Below, in pieces: positions 1 to 8,417 of a DNA stretch of 64,000 nucleotides. Source of the stretch: Sulfitobacter sp. LCG007. Its GTDB lineage: Bacteria > Pseudomonadota > Alphaproteobacteria > Rhodobacterales > Rhodobacteraceae. The notes under the pieces were generated by a model that was given only the letters and a program-made list of their open reading frames with translations, was not told where the DNA came from and ran no database searches. Position 1 is the stretch's first letter, and each line of letters starts with the position of its first letter. Made by a program: the position numbers and the translations under genes. The DNA is taken from positions 3,100,001 to 3,164,000 of the forward strand of contig NZ_CP161805.1 of NCBI RefSeq assembly GCF_040801785.1, read 5' to 3'.

Positions 1-501
1 ACGGTCTGCGCCGACCAGATCGCCGACAGCGTTCCGGCATGGATCTACGAATGGCCGCAATTCGCTGTCTTCCTGTCGGCCGCGATGGCCAAGCCGACGC
101 TGTTCACCATGCGCGATCCCCTCGCCCGGTTGAACGTGATGCGCTACGGCGACGGCGAGGCGCTGAACTGGCACTTCGACCGTTCCGAGTTCACCACAAC
201 GCTGCTGCTGCAGGAACCGAGCGGCGGCGGGGAGTTCCAGTACCGCCCGGACCTTCGCACGCAGAGCGAGCCGAACCACGACGGTGTCGCGCGGGTGCTG
301 GAGGGCAGCGACCCGCAGGTGAAGTCGATGACGCTTGCGGCGGGAACACTGAATGTCTTCCGGGGCAGGAACACCCTGCATCGGGTGACGCCCTGCATCG
401 GGCCGCTGTCCCGATACATCGCGGTCTATTCCTATTACGAGCGGCCGGGCGTGACGTTCAGCAAGGAGGAACAGATCGGATTCTACGGCCGGGCGGCCTA
501 G
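1..501 (+). CDS. 2-oxoglutarate/Fe(II)-dependent oxygenase, 5'-truncated by window edge
   Basis: The frame is open from base 1, so the true start lies outside the window; 166 C-terminal residues are visible. An HxD iron-binding pair (His and Asp of WHFD, bases 172-180) is followed by a distal His in TLHRVTP (about base 379) and an Arg in SRYIAV that could bind 2-oxoglutarate. The fold signature resembles the ArpA/HalD/BesD group of small-molecule oxygenases. The carboxylate of the HxD pair is intact, so hydroxylation is expected rather than halogenation. It ends 15 bases before the Rieske oxygenase gene and probably shares its transcript. The substrate is unknown. The family call is firm; the precise subfamily is inferred. 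Confidence 0.75.
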   Translation, partial: TVCADQIADSVPAWIYEWPQFAVFLSAAMAKPTLFTMRDPLARLNVMRYGDGEALNWHFDRSEFTTTLLLQEPSGGGEFQYRPDLRTQSEPNHDGVARVLEGSDPQVKSMTLAAGTLNVFRGRNTLHRVTPCIGPLSRYIAVYSYYERPGVTFSKEEQIGFYGRAA

Positions 502-516
502 GGAAAGGGACGACGG

Positions 517-1653
517 ATGGGCAAGGATACCTTCAACGAGCTCGCCGAAGCACTGCGGCAGAGCGAGACCGCCGACTACGACAGCGCCTGGTCGATGCCG
601 CGCGGCTATTACATCGATCCCGACGTCGCGGCGCTCGAACGAGAGACGCTTTTCGGGCGCGAATGGATCTGCGTCGGCAGGTCAGAGGAAGTCGCTGCGG
701 CAGGCGACTTCATGGCGTTCACGCTCTGCGACGAACCTCTGGTCGCGGTCAGGGGCGAGGACGGCGCGCTGCGCGTCTTCTCCAACGTCTGCCGGCATCG
801 GGGCGCGATCCTCGCGCAAGGGCGCGGACGGCACAACCGGCTGGTCTGTCCCTATCATCAGTGGTCCTACGACCTCGAAGGCCGGCTCGCAGCCGCGCCG
901 CGAATGGAGCCTCACACGCAATTCGATCCCGCCGCCTGCCGCCTCCCGCAGTTCTCGGCGGAGGAATGGCACGGCTTTCTCTTCGTGAACCTGGCCGCGG
1001 ATCCCCCTCCCCTGGCCCCTCGCCTGGAAGGTCTGTCCAGGCAGATTGCCAACTACCACATGGCAGAGATGAAGCTGCGCCATGTCGCCGACGAGATCTG
1101 GCATACGAACTGGAAATGCCTGATCGAGAACTTCATGGAGGGCTATCACCTGACCCCGCTGCACCGCACCACGCTGCACCCGGTCAACCCGACCCGCCTC
1201 TGTACCCACTTTCCCGCCGGGGACGCCTATTTCGGCTACAATGCGGGCTACACGCCCGAGCTGCCCCGCTCGACCAGAGGTCATCCCGACCTTACTCCGG
1301 CAGAAGTCGACAATTGCGTCATGTTCGCCGTACCGCCCGGCCTGGTCTCGGGGTGCGGTGGCGACTACAGCTCGTTCATCTGCGTCCAGCCGGAAAGCGT
1401 GGACCGGGTGCGGGCCAGGATGGGACTGATATTCCACGGCGACAGCTGGAGCGAAAAGGCCATCTCGGACGCCATCGCGCTCTTCAATGAAACGATGGCC
1501 GAGGACAAGGACGTGCTCGATGGCCTCATGCGGGGCATGGCCTCGACCCAACACACGGCAGGACCGCTTGCTCCGGCGGATTTCGAAGGCCCGGTTCTTG
1601 ACTTCTATCGCTTCTACAGCCGCAGGATGGCGGATGCGCTGGCCGGATCGTGA
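517..1653 (+). CDS. Rieske [2Fe-2S] aromatic-ring-hydroxylating-type oxygenase, alpha subunit
   Basis: This 378-residue protein has an N-terminal Rieske domain with the cluster ligands C92-x-H94 and C111-x2-H114. A C-terminal catalytic domain contains the mononuclear iron ligands H211 and H216 in ENFMEGYHLTPLH. E208 sits three residues before the first His, the spacing of the bridging glutamate known in carnitine monooxygenase CntA. The third iron ligand is probably an Asp in EDKD around residues 330-332. This layout is typical of the GbcA/CntA/stachydrine-demethylase branch that acts on quaternary ammonium compounds. No reductase gene is visible nearby, so electrons must come from elsewhere. 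Start chosen after the GGAAAGG ribosome site. The exact substrate is unknown. Confidence 0.88.
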   Translation: MGKDTFNELAEALRQSETADYDSAWSMPRGYYIDPDVAALERETLFGREWICVGRSEEVAAAGDFMAFTLCDEPLVAVRGEDGALRVFSNVCRHRGAILAQGRGRHNRLVCPYHQWSYDLEGRLAAAPRMEPHTQFDPAACRLPQFSAEEWHGFLFVNLAADPPPLAPRLEGLSRQIANYHMAEMKLRHVADEIWHTNWKCLIENFMEGYHLTPLHRTTLHPVNPTRLCTHFPAGDAYFGYNAGYTPELPRSTRGHPDLTPAEVDNCVMFAVPPGLVSGCGGDYSSFICVQPESVDRVRARMGLIFHGDSWSEKAISDAIALFNETMAEDKDVLDGLMRGMASTQHTAGPLAPADFEGPVLDFYRFYSRRMADALAGS

Positions 1654-1690
1654 ACCTTACTGTTGAACGACCCGACAGCATATGCAGTGT

Positions 1691-1710
1691 ATTGTCTGAC
1701 GCCAGGCAAT
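1691..1710. promoter_or_regulatory. imperfect 20-bp palindrome, candidate operator of the transporter operon
   Basis: Sixteen of 20 positions are symmetric, and each mismatched pair is a transition. The outer half-sites read ATTG and CAAT. It lies 84 bases upstream of the binding-protein start, in the only sizeable gap of this gene block. A TetR/BetI-like regulator is encoded at the end of the same block (7453-8076). Assignment as its operator is inference; no second copy is seen upstream of the regulator gene itself. Confidence 0.35.
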
Positions 1711-1794
1711 CCGCGTCCGCCGGCGCGCGACATGCGGCGGACACCATAAAAACGTCAGGCCAGCAAAGGCCGGCGAACCCGACAGGAGAGAAGA

Positions 1795-3453
1795 ATGGCA
1801 CGTGACTATCGTCTGCTCGACCGGCTGCGCAATGGGCGCACACCGCTCGAGAATCACCTCATTGACGGGCTGGTGGATGGCAGGGTCAGCCGGCGCGAGT
1901 TTCTCCGCCACGGCTCCGTCCTCGGCCTTTCGGCCTCGTTCCTGACGGCCACCGCGGGGGCTGCGGGGTTCGAACTGCTGCTTCCGCGGCGCGCCCATGC
2001 GGCTGCGGGCGGAACGCTGCGTGTGGGCCAGATCGTTCCGGCGGGGTCCATCGACCCCGTCAAGATCGCCGATGGCGGCGGTATCACCGTCCTGTCGCAG
2101 GTCGCCGAGAACCTTGTCCTGTCGGCCCCCGACTTGACCGCGCAGCCGCTCCTCGCCGAAAGCTGGTCGCCCAACGACGACGGTTCGGTCTGGACCTTCA
2201 AGCTGCGCCCGAACGTCAAATTCCACTCGGGGAAGGTGCTGAATGCCGATGACGTCGTTGCAAGCTTCGACCGGTTGACCGACCCCGAGAACGGCTCGAA
2301 TGCGCTTTCGGCCTTCCGCGGCGTGCTGTCCAAAGGCGGCACGAAGAAGGTCGATGACCTGACGGTCGAGTTCCACCTCGACGCAGCCAATGCCGGCTTC
2401 CCCTATGTCGTGTCGACCGACAACTACAATGCAGTGATACTGCCCGCCGACTATGCCGGCGACTTCGAGCAGAACATGAACGGCACCGGACCGTTCAAGC
2501 TGGTGCGCTACACGCCCAAGCAGGGCGCGACCTTCGAGAAGAACCCGGAATACTGGGGTGGCGCCGCCAATATCGATACCATCGAGATGAGCTTCTACGA
2601 GGACTACCAGCCGCAGATTCTCGCCATGCTCGGCGGTCAGCTGGACGTCATCCAGCAGGTTCCGGTGCTGCAGGGCGCCGCGCTGCTGTCGAACCCGGAG
2701 ATTGCGATCATAAGCACGCCTTCGTCGGCGCATCAGGAAGTGCACATGCGCACCGACATGGCGCCCTTCACCGACAAGAGGGTCCGTCAGGCCATCGCAC
2801 TCTGCCTCGACCGCCCGCAGCTGGTCGACGGCCTGATGCGCGGCAAGGCGCAGATCGGCAATGACAGCCCCTTCATGAAGGCCTTCCCGGCGACCGACCC
2901 GAGCGTGCCGCAGCGCGAAAAGGACATTGCCAAGGCCCGGGAACTGCTGGCGGCCGCGGGCATGGCGGAGGGTTTCGAGGTCGAACTTACCACCGAGAAA
3001 TATCTCGAGATCCCGCAATATGCGCAGGTCATCCAGAATGCCGTCAAGGAGATCGGCGGCAACATCACGCTCAACATCATGGACCAGGGCGCCTATTACG
3101 GCGACGCGGTACCGGGCAACTCTCCCTGGCTCGACTCGACGATGGGCATCACCGACTACGGGCATCGCGGTATTCCCAACGTCTTCCTCCAGGCCCCTCT
3201 TCTGAGTACCGGCACCTGGAATTCGGCGCATTTCAGCAATGCGGAATACGACGGTCTGGTGGCGAGCTATATCGCCGAACTCGACCTCGAGGCGCAGCGC
3301 AGGACGGCGGGCAGGATCCAGACACTGCTGCTGGACGAGACGCCGATCATCTACGGATATTTCTACGATTTCCTGACTGCCACCAGATCCGGCGTTTCGG
3401 GTGTCGTGCCGACAGCGATGAGCCATCTGTTCTTGCAGACCGCAAGCCTCTGA
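1795..3453 (+). CDS. ABC transporter periplasmic substrate-binding protein, DppA/OppA family (SBP_bac_5)
   Basis: This 552-residue solute-binding protein delivers its ligand to the permeases encoded just downstream. The N-terminus carries a twin-arginine signal: SRREFLRHG at residues 32-40, a hydrophobic stretch, and a likely cut after AHA near residue 69. It is therefore probably exported folded by Tat. The rest matches the cluster C family used for oligopeptides, nickel, opines and other ligands, including the block around SWSPNDDGSVWTFKLRPNVKFH. The ribosome site GGAGAG precedes the ATG. The adjacent oxygenases suggest a non-peptide catabolic substrate. Family is certain; ligand unknown. 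Confidence 0.9.
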   Translation: MARDYRLLDRLRNGRTPLENHLIDGLVDGRVSRREFLRHGSVLGLSASFLTATAGAAGFELLLPRRAHAAAGGTLRVGQIVPAGSIDPVKIADGGGITVLSQVAENLVLSAPDLTAQPLLAESWSPNDDGSVWTFKLRPNVKFHSGKVLNADDVVASFDRLTDPENGSNALSAFRGVLSKGGTKKVDDLTVEFHLDAANAGFPYVVSTDNYNAVILPADYAGDFEQNMNGTGPFKLVRYTPKQGATFEKNPEYWGGAANIDTIEMSFYEDYQPQILAMLGGQLDVIQQVPVLQGAALLSNPEIAIISTPSSAHQEVHMRTDMAPFTDKRVRQAIALCLDRPQLVDGLMRGKAQIGNDSPFMKAFPATDPSVPQREKDIAKARELLAAAGMAEGFEVELTTEKYLEIPQYAQVIQNAVKEIGGNITLNIMDQGAYYGDAVPGNSPWLDSTMGITDYGHRGIPNVFLQAPLLSTGTWNSAHFSNAEYDGLVASYIAELDLEAQRRTAGRIQTLLLDETPIIYGYFYDFLTATRSGVSGVVPTAMSHLFLQTASL

Positions 3454-3471
3454 CCCAAGAATTGAACGAGC

Positions 3472-3494
3472 GATCCCGCCTGCCCGGCGGGGTC
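3472..3494 (+). terminator. stem-loop between binding-protein and permease genes
   Basis: A 9-bp stem (3472-3480 with 3486-3494, one G-U pair) closes a 5-base loop just after the binding-protein stop codon. It has no strong U tract. In ABC operons such hairpins often stabilise the 3' end of the binding-protein message or partly terminate transcription, giving more binding protein than permease. That role is inferred. Confidence 0.45.
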
Positions 3495-3563
3495 CGTCTT
3501 CAGGGGTGGCAGCGGCAACGGGGGTAGCGACCGATATCGAGGTATCTGTTCAAGCGGCTGCTG

Positions 3564-4487
3564 ATGTCGGTCGCGACGCTCTGGCTGCTGAGCGTCTTGA
3601 TCTTCGCCGGCGCGAGGATGCTGCCGGGCAATGTTGGCCGAACGATGCTCGGCCCCTTTGCCGATGCCGAGGCGGTCGCGGTCCTGAACCATGAACTCGG
3701 CACTGACAGGCCGCTTCTCGTGCAATACGGCAGCTGGATCGGCGGTTTCGTGACCGGCGATCTCGGTGAGTCCTACGCCTATCGGGCTCCCGTCGCGCCC
3801 TTCCTGTGGTCGGCGTTGCGGAATTCGGGAAAGCTGGCGCTCGTCGCCTTCCTGATGGTCGTTCCCCTCGGACTGCTGGGCGGCACCGTCGCGGCGCTGT
3901 ATCGCGACCGCCCGCCGGACCGCATCCTGTCCGCAGTCGGGCTGTCAGCCACGATCGTTCCCGAATTCGTCTCGGGCATCGTACTTCTGCTCGTGTTTTC
4001 GGTCTGGTTGCGCTGGTTCCCGATTTCGGCCACCGCTCCGGAAGGCGCCGGCCCCCTGACCCAGCTCTATCACCTGATCCTGCCCGCCCTACCGCTGGTG
4101 CTCGTGCTCTTCGGCTACATCGCGCGCATGGCCCGCGCCGGCATGATCGAGGCGCTCGACGCCGACTACACCCGCACCGCGATCCTGAAGGGACTGAGCT
4201 TTCCGCGCGTGATCTGGCGACACGTCCTGCGCAACGCGCTGCTGCCGACGATCAGCGTCATAGCCACCCAGACCGTCTACCTGATCGGCGGGCTCGTGGT
4301 GATCGAGATCCTGTTCCACTACCAGGGCATCGGCAGCCTGATCTATACCGCCGCGAACAAGAAGGACTTCCCCATGCTGCAGGCCGGGATCATGGCGGTC
4401 GGTATCCTGTTCACCGCGATGACGCTGCTTGCCGACCTGCTGTATGCCGCGCTCAACCCGCGCATTCGACACCGGGGCGGGGAATGA
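3564..4487 (+). CDS. ABC transporter permease 1, DppB/OppB type
   Basis: A 307-residue inner-membrane permease with six expected membrane segments. The cytoplasmic EAA loop is visible as MIEALDADYTRTAILKGLSFPRVIW (about residues 193-217). The first methionine codon in frame is used here, but it has no good ribosome site. The usual basic lead-in of DppB proteins (RYLFKRLL) is encoded immediately upstream, after an in-frame TAG at 3525-3527. The only start-like codon before that stretch is an ATA at 3534, about nine bases after a GGGG run. The real start may therefore be non-canonical. The stop overlaps the next gene (ATGA at 4484-4487). Confidence 0.88.
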   Translation: MSVATLWLLSVLIFAGARMLPGNVGRTMLGPFADAEAVAVLNHELGTDRPLLVQYGSWIGGFVTGDLGESYAYRAPVAPFLWSALRNSGKLALVAFLMVVPLGLLGGTVAALYRDRPPDRILSAVGLSATIVPEFVSGIVLLLVFSVWLRWFPISATAPEGAGPLTQLYHLILPALPLVLVLFGYIARMARAGMIEALDADYTRTAILKGLSFPRVIWRHVLRNALLPTISVIATQTVYLIGGLVVIEILFHYQGIGSLIYTAANKKDFPMLQAGIMAVGILFTAMTLLADLLYAALNPRIRHRGGE

Positions 4488-5353
4488 CGGGCACCACCCC
4501 TGCAAGAACCGCGCCGGGACAGGCGGACGCGCCGCGCAGCTTGACGCGCCGGCTGATCGTCACACCATCCTTCGTGATCGGCATGACCATCACGCTCTTC
4601 TGGGTCTTCTGCGCCATCTTCGGCGCTCGCGTGGTTCCGTACGATCCCTTCGCGACCGACATCATGTTCACCCTTGCCCCGCCCTCCTCCGCCCATTGGT
4701 TCGGCACCGACGAGCTTGGCCGCGACGTCTTCGCGCGTGTCATCGTCGGCGCCCGCGACATCCTGACCGTCGCACCGCTGGCCACGCTTCTCAGCACCCT
4801 GTGCGGCACCGCGCTCGGGCTAGCGATGGGCTATTTCGGCGGGCTCTTCGATGAGGCGATGAGCCGTCTGGTCGACGCCGTCCTTGCCCTCCCCACGGTG
4901 GTCGTGGCGCTGCTTGCCCTGACCGCGCTTGGCGCATCGACCCTGACGGTCCTGTTCGTCATCGGCTTTTCATATGCACCCATCATCGCCCGGACGGTGC
5001 GCGCGGCGGTCCTGACCGAGCGCGGCCTCGACTACGTGGCAGCGGCGGAACTGCGGCGCGAAAACCCGCTTTACACCATGTTCGCCGAGATCCTGCCCAA
5101 CATCATGCCCGCGATCCTGGTCGAGGCGACTGTGCGCCTTGGCTATTCGATCTTCACGGTCGCGACGCTCAGCTTCATCGGTTTCGGCATCCAGCCGCCC
5201 TCGCCCGACTGGGGCCTTTCCATCGCCTCGAGCTACGGTCTTATCGGCGGCGGCTTCTGGTGGACCGTCCTTTTCGACAGCATCGCCATCGCCAGCCTCG
5301 TCGTCGGCGTCAACCTCGTCGCCGACAGCATTCAGGGCGCGCTGAATGACTGA
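4484..5353 (+). CDS. ABC transporter permease 2, DppC/OppC type
   Basis: The second inner-membrane permease of the importer, 289 residues. The start is fixed by the ATGA overlap with permease 1. It has the OppC-type N-terminal segment with periplasmic DPF and WFGTDELGRDVFARVIVGAR motifs, and the EAA loop YVAAAELRRENPLYTMFAEILPN (about residues 183-205). The C-terminal segment has the family block LSFIGFGIQPPSPDWG. It overlaps the ATPase gene by eight bases, indicating translational coupling. It pairs with permease 1 to form the channel for the ligand brought by the Tat-exported binding protein. Confidence 0.92.
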   Translation: MTGTTPARTAPGQADAPRSLTRRLIVTPSFVIGMTITLFWVFCAIFGARVVPYDPFATDIMFTLAPPSSAHWFGTDELGRDVFARVIVGARDILTVAPLATLLSTLCGTALGLAMGYFGGLFDEAMSRLVDAVLALPTVVVALLALTALGASTLTVLFVIGFSYAPIIARTVRAAVLTERGLDYVAAAELRRENPLYTMFAEILPNIMPAILVEATVRLGYSIFTVATLSFIGFGIQPPSPDWGLSIASSYGLIGGGFWWTVLFDSIAIASLVVGVNLVADSIQGALND

Positions 5354-7349
5354 CGCAACGCCCACGCTGCGGATCGAGGCGCTCTCCGTGGGCTACCGCG
5401 TCAAGGGTCAGGTTCTGCGGGTCCTTCAGGACCTGACCTTCGAGATCGGCCGGGGCGAGGCTTACGGGCTGGTGGGCGAGTCGGGTTGCGGCAAGTCCAC
5501 GGCCGCCTTCGCCGCGATGCGCTATCTGCCCCGGAATGGACGCATCGAGGCGGGACGCATCATCATGGGGGGCGAGGACGTCTACGGACTCGATTCCCGC
5601 GCGCTGCAGTCGCTTCGCCGTAACCGGGTGGCGATGGTCTATCAGGACCCCGGCAAGTCGCTGAATCCGTCGATCCGGATCGGCGCCCAGATGGCCGAGG
5701 TGTTCGAGTTGCTCGGTGAACCCCGTCAGTCGTGGCGCGACCGCTCGGTCGGGATGCTCGACCGCGTGCGGATCACGGATCCCGACGCCGTGCTGCAACG
5801 CTACCCGCACCAGCTTTCGGGCGGGATGCAACAGCGCGTTTCCATCGCAATGGCACTGGCCAGCAACCCGTCGCTGCTGATCCTGGACGAACCGACGACC
5901 GGCCTCGACGCCACTGTGGAGGCCGAGGTGCTCGACCTTATCCTCCAGCTGCGGCAGGAATATTCCACCTCGATCCTGTTCATCAGCCACAACCTCGCCG
6001 TGGTCGCGCGGATGTGCGAGCGGGTCGGCGTGCTCTATGCCGGACGTATGGTCGAGGAAGGTCCGACCCGCGATCTTTTCCGCCAGCCGCGCCACCCCTA
6101 CACGGGCCAGCTTCTGCGCTGCCTCCCCCGACAAGACCGCAGCAAGTCGGTGGCCCCCCTTGCCACGATCCCTGGGTTCCTGCCGCCGCTCGGCAGCCAT
6201 GTTCCCGGCTGCATCTTCGCGGATCGCTGCCCGCTTGCCGAGGACAGGTGCCGCGACGAGGCGCCGCCCCTGCGCGACCTCGGCGGCCGGACGACGGTTT
6301 GCCACTACCCCGAACGCGTTCCCGATCTGGCCGAGGCCGCGGCCGACATACCTGCGGCCCGCGCGCCGGCCGCGCAAGGCGCGCCGGTCATGGAAATGCG
6401 CGACCTGAGCAAGACATTCCGCATCGACGGAAAGGCGTTCCGGGCCGTCAACGGAATAAGCCTCACCCTGCGCGAGGGAGAGACGCTCGGCCTTGTCGGC
6501 GAATCCGGCTCGGGAAAGACCACACTGGCCCGCAGCGTCCTTGGCCTCACCAGTCCCGACACGGACGGTGCGATCCTTCTCGACGGCAAGCCGCTGCCCC
6601 CGCGCCTCTCGGAGCGGACGCTCGAGGAGGTCAAGGCACTTCAGATCGTCTTCCAGAACCCGGATTCCGCGTTGAACCGGGCCCATAGCGTGCGCCGCAT
6701 GATCGGGCGGACTATCGCCCGGCTGACGCGCATGCCGAAGGCGCGGCGTGCGGATCGCGTGCTTGAGCTGACCCGGTCGGTCCGTCTGACCGAGCGCCAG
6801 CTCGGCGCGCGCCCGAGCCAGCTGTCGGGCGGACTGAAGCAGCGCGTCGCGATCGCGCGGGCCTTCGCTGGCGAGCCGCGCGTAGTCATCTGCGACGAGC
6901 CGACGTCCGCACTCGACGTCTCTGTTCAGGCCGCCATCCTCAATCTGCTGGTCGAACTGCAATCGAGCGAGAAGGTAAGCTACATCTTCATATCGCACGA
7001 CCTCGGTGTGGTTCGCTACATTTCGGACCGGATCGCGGTGCTCTACCTCGGTCGCCTGCTCGAGATCGGACCCGCCGATGCGGTGTTCGACGGCCCGCAC
7101 CATCCCTATACGGAAGCGCTCCTGTCCTCGGTCCCCTCGATCGACGGCGATGACGCGCAGCGCGTCAGGCTCGGCGCCGAGGTCCCCAGCGCGACCAATC
7201 CGCCCGGCGGCTGCATCTTCCATACCCGCTGCCCCCGCAAGATCGGCCCGATATGCGAGGAGAAGACCCCGCCCGAGATCAGCCTCGGCCCCGAACATGT
7301 CGCCGCCTGCCATGTGCCGGTCTCGGAACTGCACCGAAACGCCGTCTAG
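5346..7349 (+). CDS. fused dipeptide/oligopeptide-type ABC transporter ATPase (DppD-DppF fusion)
   Basis: This 667-residue cytoplasmic protein has two complete ABC ATPase domains joined in one chain. The first has Walker A GESGCGKST (about residues 44-52), signature LSGGMQQR and Walker B LLILDEPT. The second has GESGSGKTT, LSGGLKQR and VVICDEPT. Each half ends with the oligopeptide-transporter C-terminal region with clustered cysteines (CIFADRCP, CIFHTRCP), which in some members binds an iron-sulfur cluster. Related systems often use two separate genes. It energises permeases 1 and 2. No other importer ATPase lies nearby, so the fused protein should supply both nucleotide-binding sites. Confidence 0.93.
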   Translation: MTDATPTLRIEALSVGYRVKGQVLRVLQDLTFEIGRGEAYGLVGESGCGKSTAAFAAMRYLPRNGRIEAGRIIMGGEDVYGLDSRALQSLRRNRVAMVYQDPGKSLNPSIRIGAQMAEVFELLGEPRQSWRDRSVGMLDRVRITDPDAVLQRYPHQLSGGMQQRVSIAMALASNPSLLILDEPTTGLDATVEAEVLDLILQLRQEYSTSILFISHNLAVVARMCERVGVLYAGRMVEEGPTRDLFRQPRHPYTGQLLRCLPRQDRSKSVAPLATIPGFLPPLGSHVPGCIFADRCPLAEDRCRDEAPPLRDLGGRTTVCHYPERVPDLAEAAADIPAARAPAAQGAPVMEMRDLSKTFRIDGKAFRAVNGISLTLREGETLGLVGESGSGKTTLARSVLGLTSPDTDGAILLDGKPLPPRLSERTLEEVKALQIVFQNPDSALNRAHSVRRMIGRTIARLTRMPKARRADRVLELTRSVRLTERQLGARPSQLSGGLKQRVAIARAFAGEPRVVICDEPTSALDVSVQAAILNLLVELQSSEKVSYIFISHDLGVVRYISDRIAVLYLGRLLEIGPADAVFDGPHHPYTEALLSSVPSIDGDDAQRVRLGAEVPSATNPPGGCIFHTRCPRKIGPICEEKTPPEISLGPEHVAACHVPVSELHRNAV

Positions 7350-7452
7350 ACACGGAAGAACGCCCGCGCTTTACCCGGCAGGCGCCAGCGGCCAGTATGC
7401 CGGACGCGGGCGCACGGCCAGGTTCCCCCGGTCCCGAAAGAGCGCAAGGAAG

Positions 7453-8076
7453 ATGACCAGCAAGCCACCTGCCCAAAGCTACCGGCGATACCCGCGGGAG
7501 ACACGGGGCGCGATGCTGGTCGATGCGGGTTCCGCATGCCTGGCGCGGGGCGGCATCACTGCCTTCACGGTCGAGAATATCTGCCGGGAGGCACAGGTTT
7601 CCCGAGGATTGATCGGGCATCATTTCGGAACCAAGGATGCGCTGCTGGCCGCCGTCTACGCGAGCATGTACGAGCGCTTCATGGAAGTGATCGCGCTGCC
7701 CGACGAGGAGGAACTGTCGGCCGCAGCGCTTGTGGAGGCCTGCGTTGCGCCGGAAGTCTTCAACCCCGACAGTCTTCGAACCTGGCTTGCTCTCTGGGGC
7801 GAAATCGCCAACAACGCGGAACTTCGCGCCGAGCATCGCCTGCGTTATCGGGATTTCCTTGACCGGGTCGAGCGGATCATTCTGGCCGAGGCGAGACGCC
7901 GGAGCGTCGAGGTCGATGCGCGCTCGGCGGCGCTTCAGTTCGTCGCCCTTTCCGACGGTCTCTGGCTCGAGCATGCCATCGACACCTCGATGCTGTCGAG
8001 GTCAAGCGCGCGAGATGCGCTTTTCGAATTTCTGGAGAATGCGCTTGGGGGGACGACCCGGGATCGAGCGCGCTGA
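7453..8076 (+). CDS. TetR/AcrR-family transcriptional regulator, BetI-like
   Basis: A 207-residue regulator with an N-terminal helix-turn-helix (about residues 38-62, FTVENICREAQVSRGLIGHHFGTKDALL). The closest recognisable pattern is that of BetI, the choline-responsive repressor (sequence VS-G-I-HHFG-KD-LL). The C-terminal part is the ligand-binding helical domain. The start follows a clear AAGGAAG ribosome site; the frame continues upstream without one. It is the last gene of the oxygenase/transporter block and likely senses the transported compound or its product. The palindrome at 1691-1710 is a candidate target. Confidence 0.87.
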   Translation: MTSKPPAQSYRRYPRETRGAMLVDAGSACLARGGITAFTVENICREAQVSRGLIGHHFGTKDALLAAVYASMYERFMEVIALPDEEELSAAALVEACVAPEVFNPDSLRTWLALWGEIANNAELRAEHRLRYRDFLDRVERIILAEARRRSVEVDARSAALQFVALSDGLWLEHAIDTSMLSRSSARDALFEFLENALGGTTRDRAR

Positions 8077-8131
8077 TTGCGCCCTCGAAAGGCACGCGAC
8101 CCTCGGCAGATGCTTCGAATATCTGGAAAAA

Positions 8132-8218
8132 TGGTGCGGTCGAGAAGACTCGAACTTCCACGGGTGTTACCCCACAGCGACCTCAACGCTGCGCGTCTAC
8201 CAATTCCGCCACGACCGC
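8132..8218 (-). tRNA. tRNA-Leu(GAG)
   Basis: Read on the minus strand, the 87-base gene folds as a class II tRNA. The acceptor stem pairs GCGGTCG with CGACCGC, and the D arm carries GGTAGACGC. The anticodon stem CAGCG/CGCTG encloses loop TTGAGGT with anticodon GAG (8182-8184). There is a long variable arm, and the T arm has loop TTCGAGT. The 3' CCA is encoded (8132-8134). It decodes CUC and CUU leucine codons. A short T run follows the 3' end. Confidence 0.97.
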
Positions 8219-8344
8219 ACGTCATGATTGGTGCGCCGTCTTTATAGTGACCTCCGGCGCTTCTCAAGAGGATAATCGGAGAAAATGACGCGACGCCCTG
8301 GGCCCCTTCCGCGCGCCGATCGGCAGTGTGCCATGAACCATGTC

Positions 8345-8377
8345 TCGCCCCGCCGCTGCATCACGGTGGCGGGGCGA
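8345..8377 (-). terminator. hairpin downstream of the PG-binding protein gene
   Basis: A 10-bp GC-rich stem (8345-8354 with 8368-8377) lies about 40 bases past the stop codon of the minus-strand gene ending at 8418. No strong U tract follows, so termination efficiency is uncertain. Confidence 0.45.
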
Positions 8378-8417
8378 AGAAGGTCGTGGGGGCCTTGTCG
8401 GGCTGGCCCGCGTCAGG

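Noticed and set aside
1-501. The 2-oxoglutarate oxygenase as a radical halogenase of the BesD/HalD type
   Set aside because: Halogenases of this kind replace the Asp of HxD with Gly; here the Asp is present, so a hydroxylase is the better reading.
1657-3426. Long minus-strand open frame opposite the binding-protein gene
   Set aside because: Its composition is the usual Arg/Gly/His-rich pattern of an antisense frame in GC-rich DNA, while the plus strand encodes a clear family protein.
5310-7334. 674-codon minus-strand frame opposite the fused ABC ATPase
   Set aside because: No family motif, and it mirrors the plus-strand gene exactly; codon-position GC bias produces such frames.
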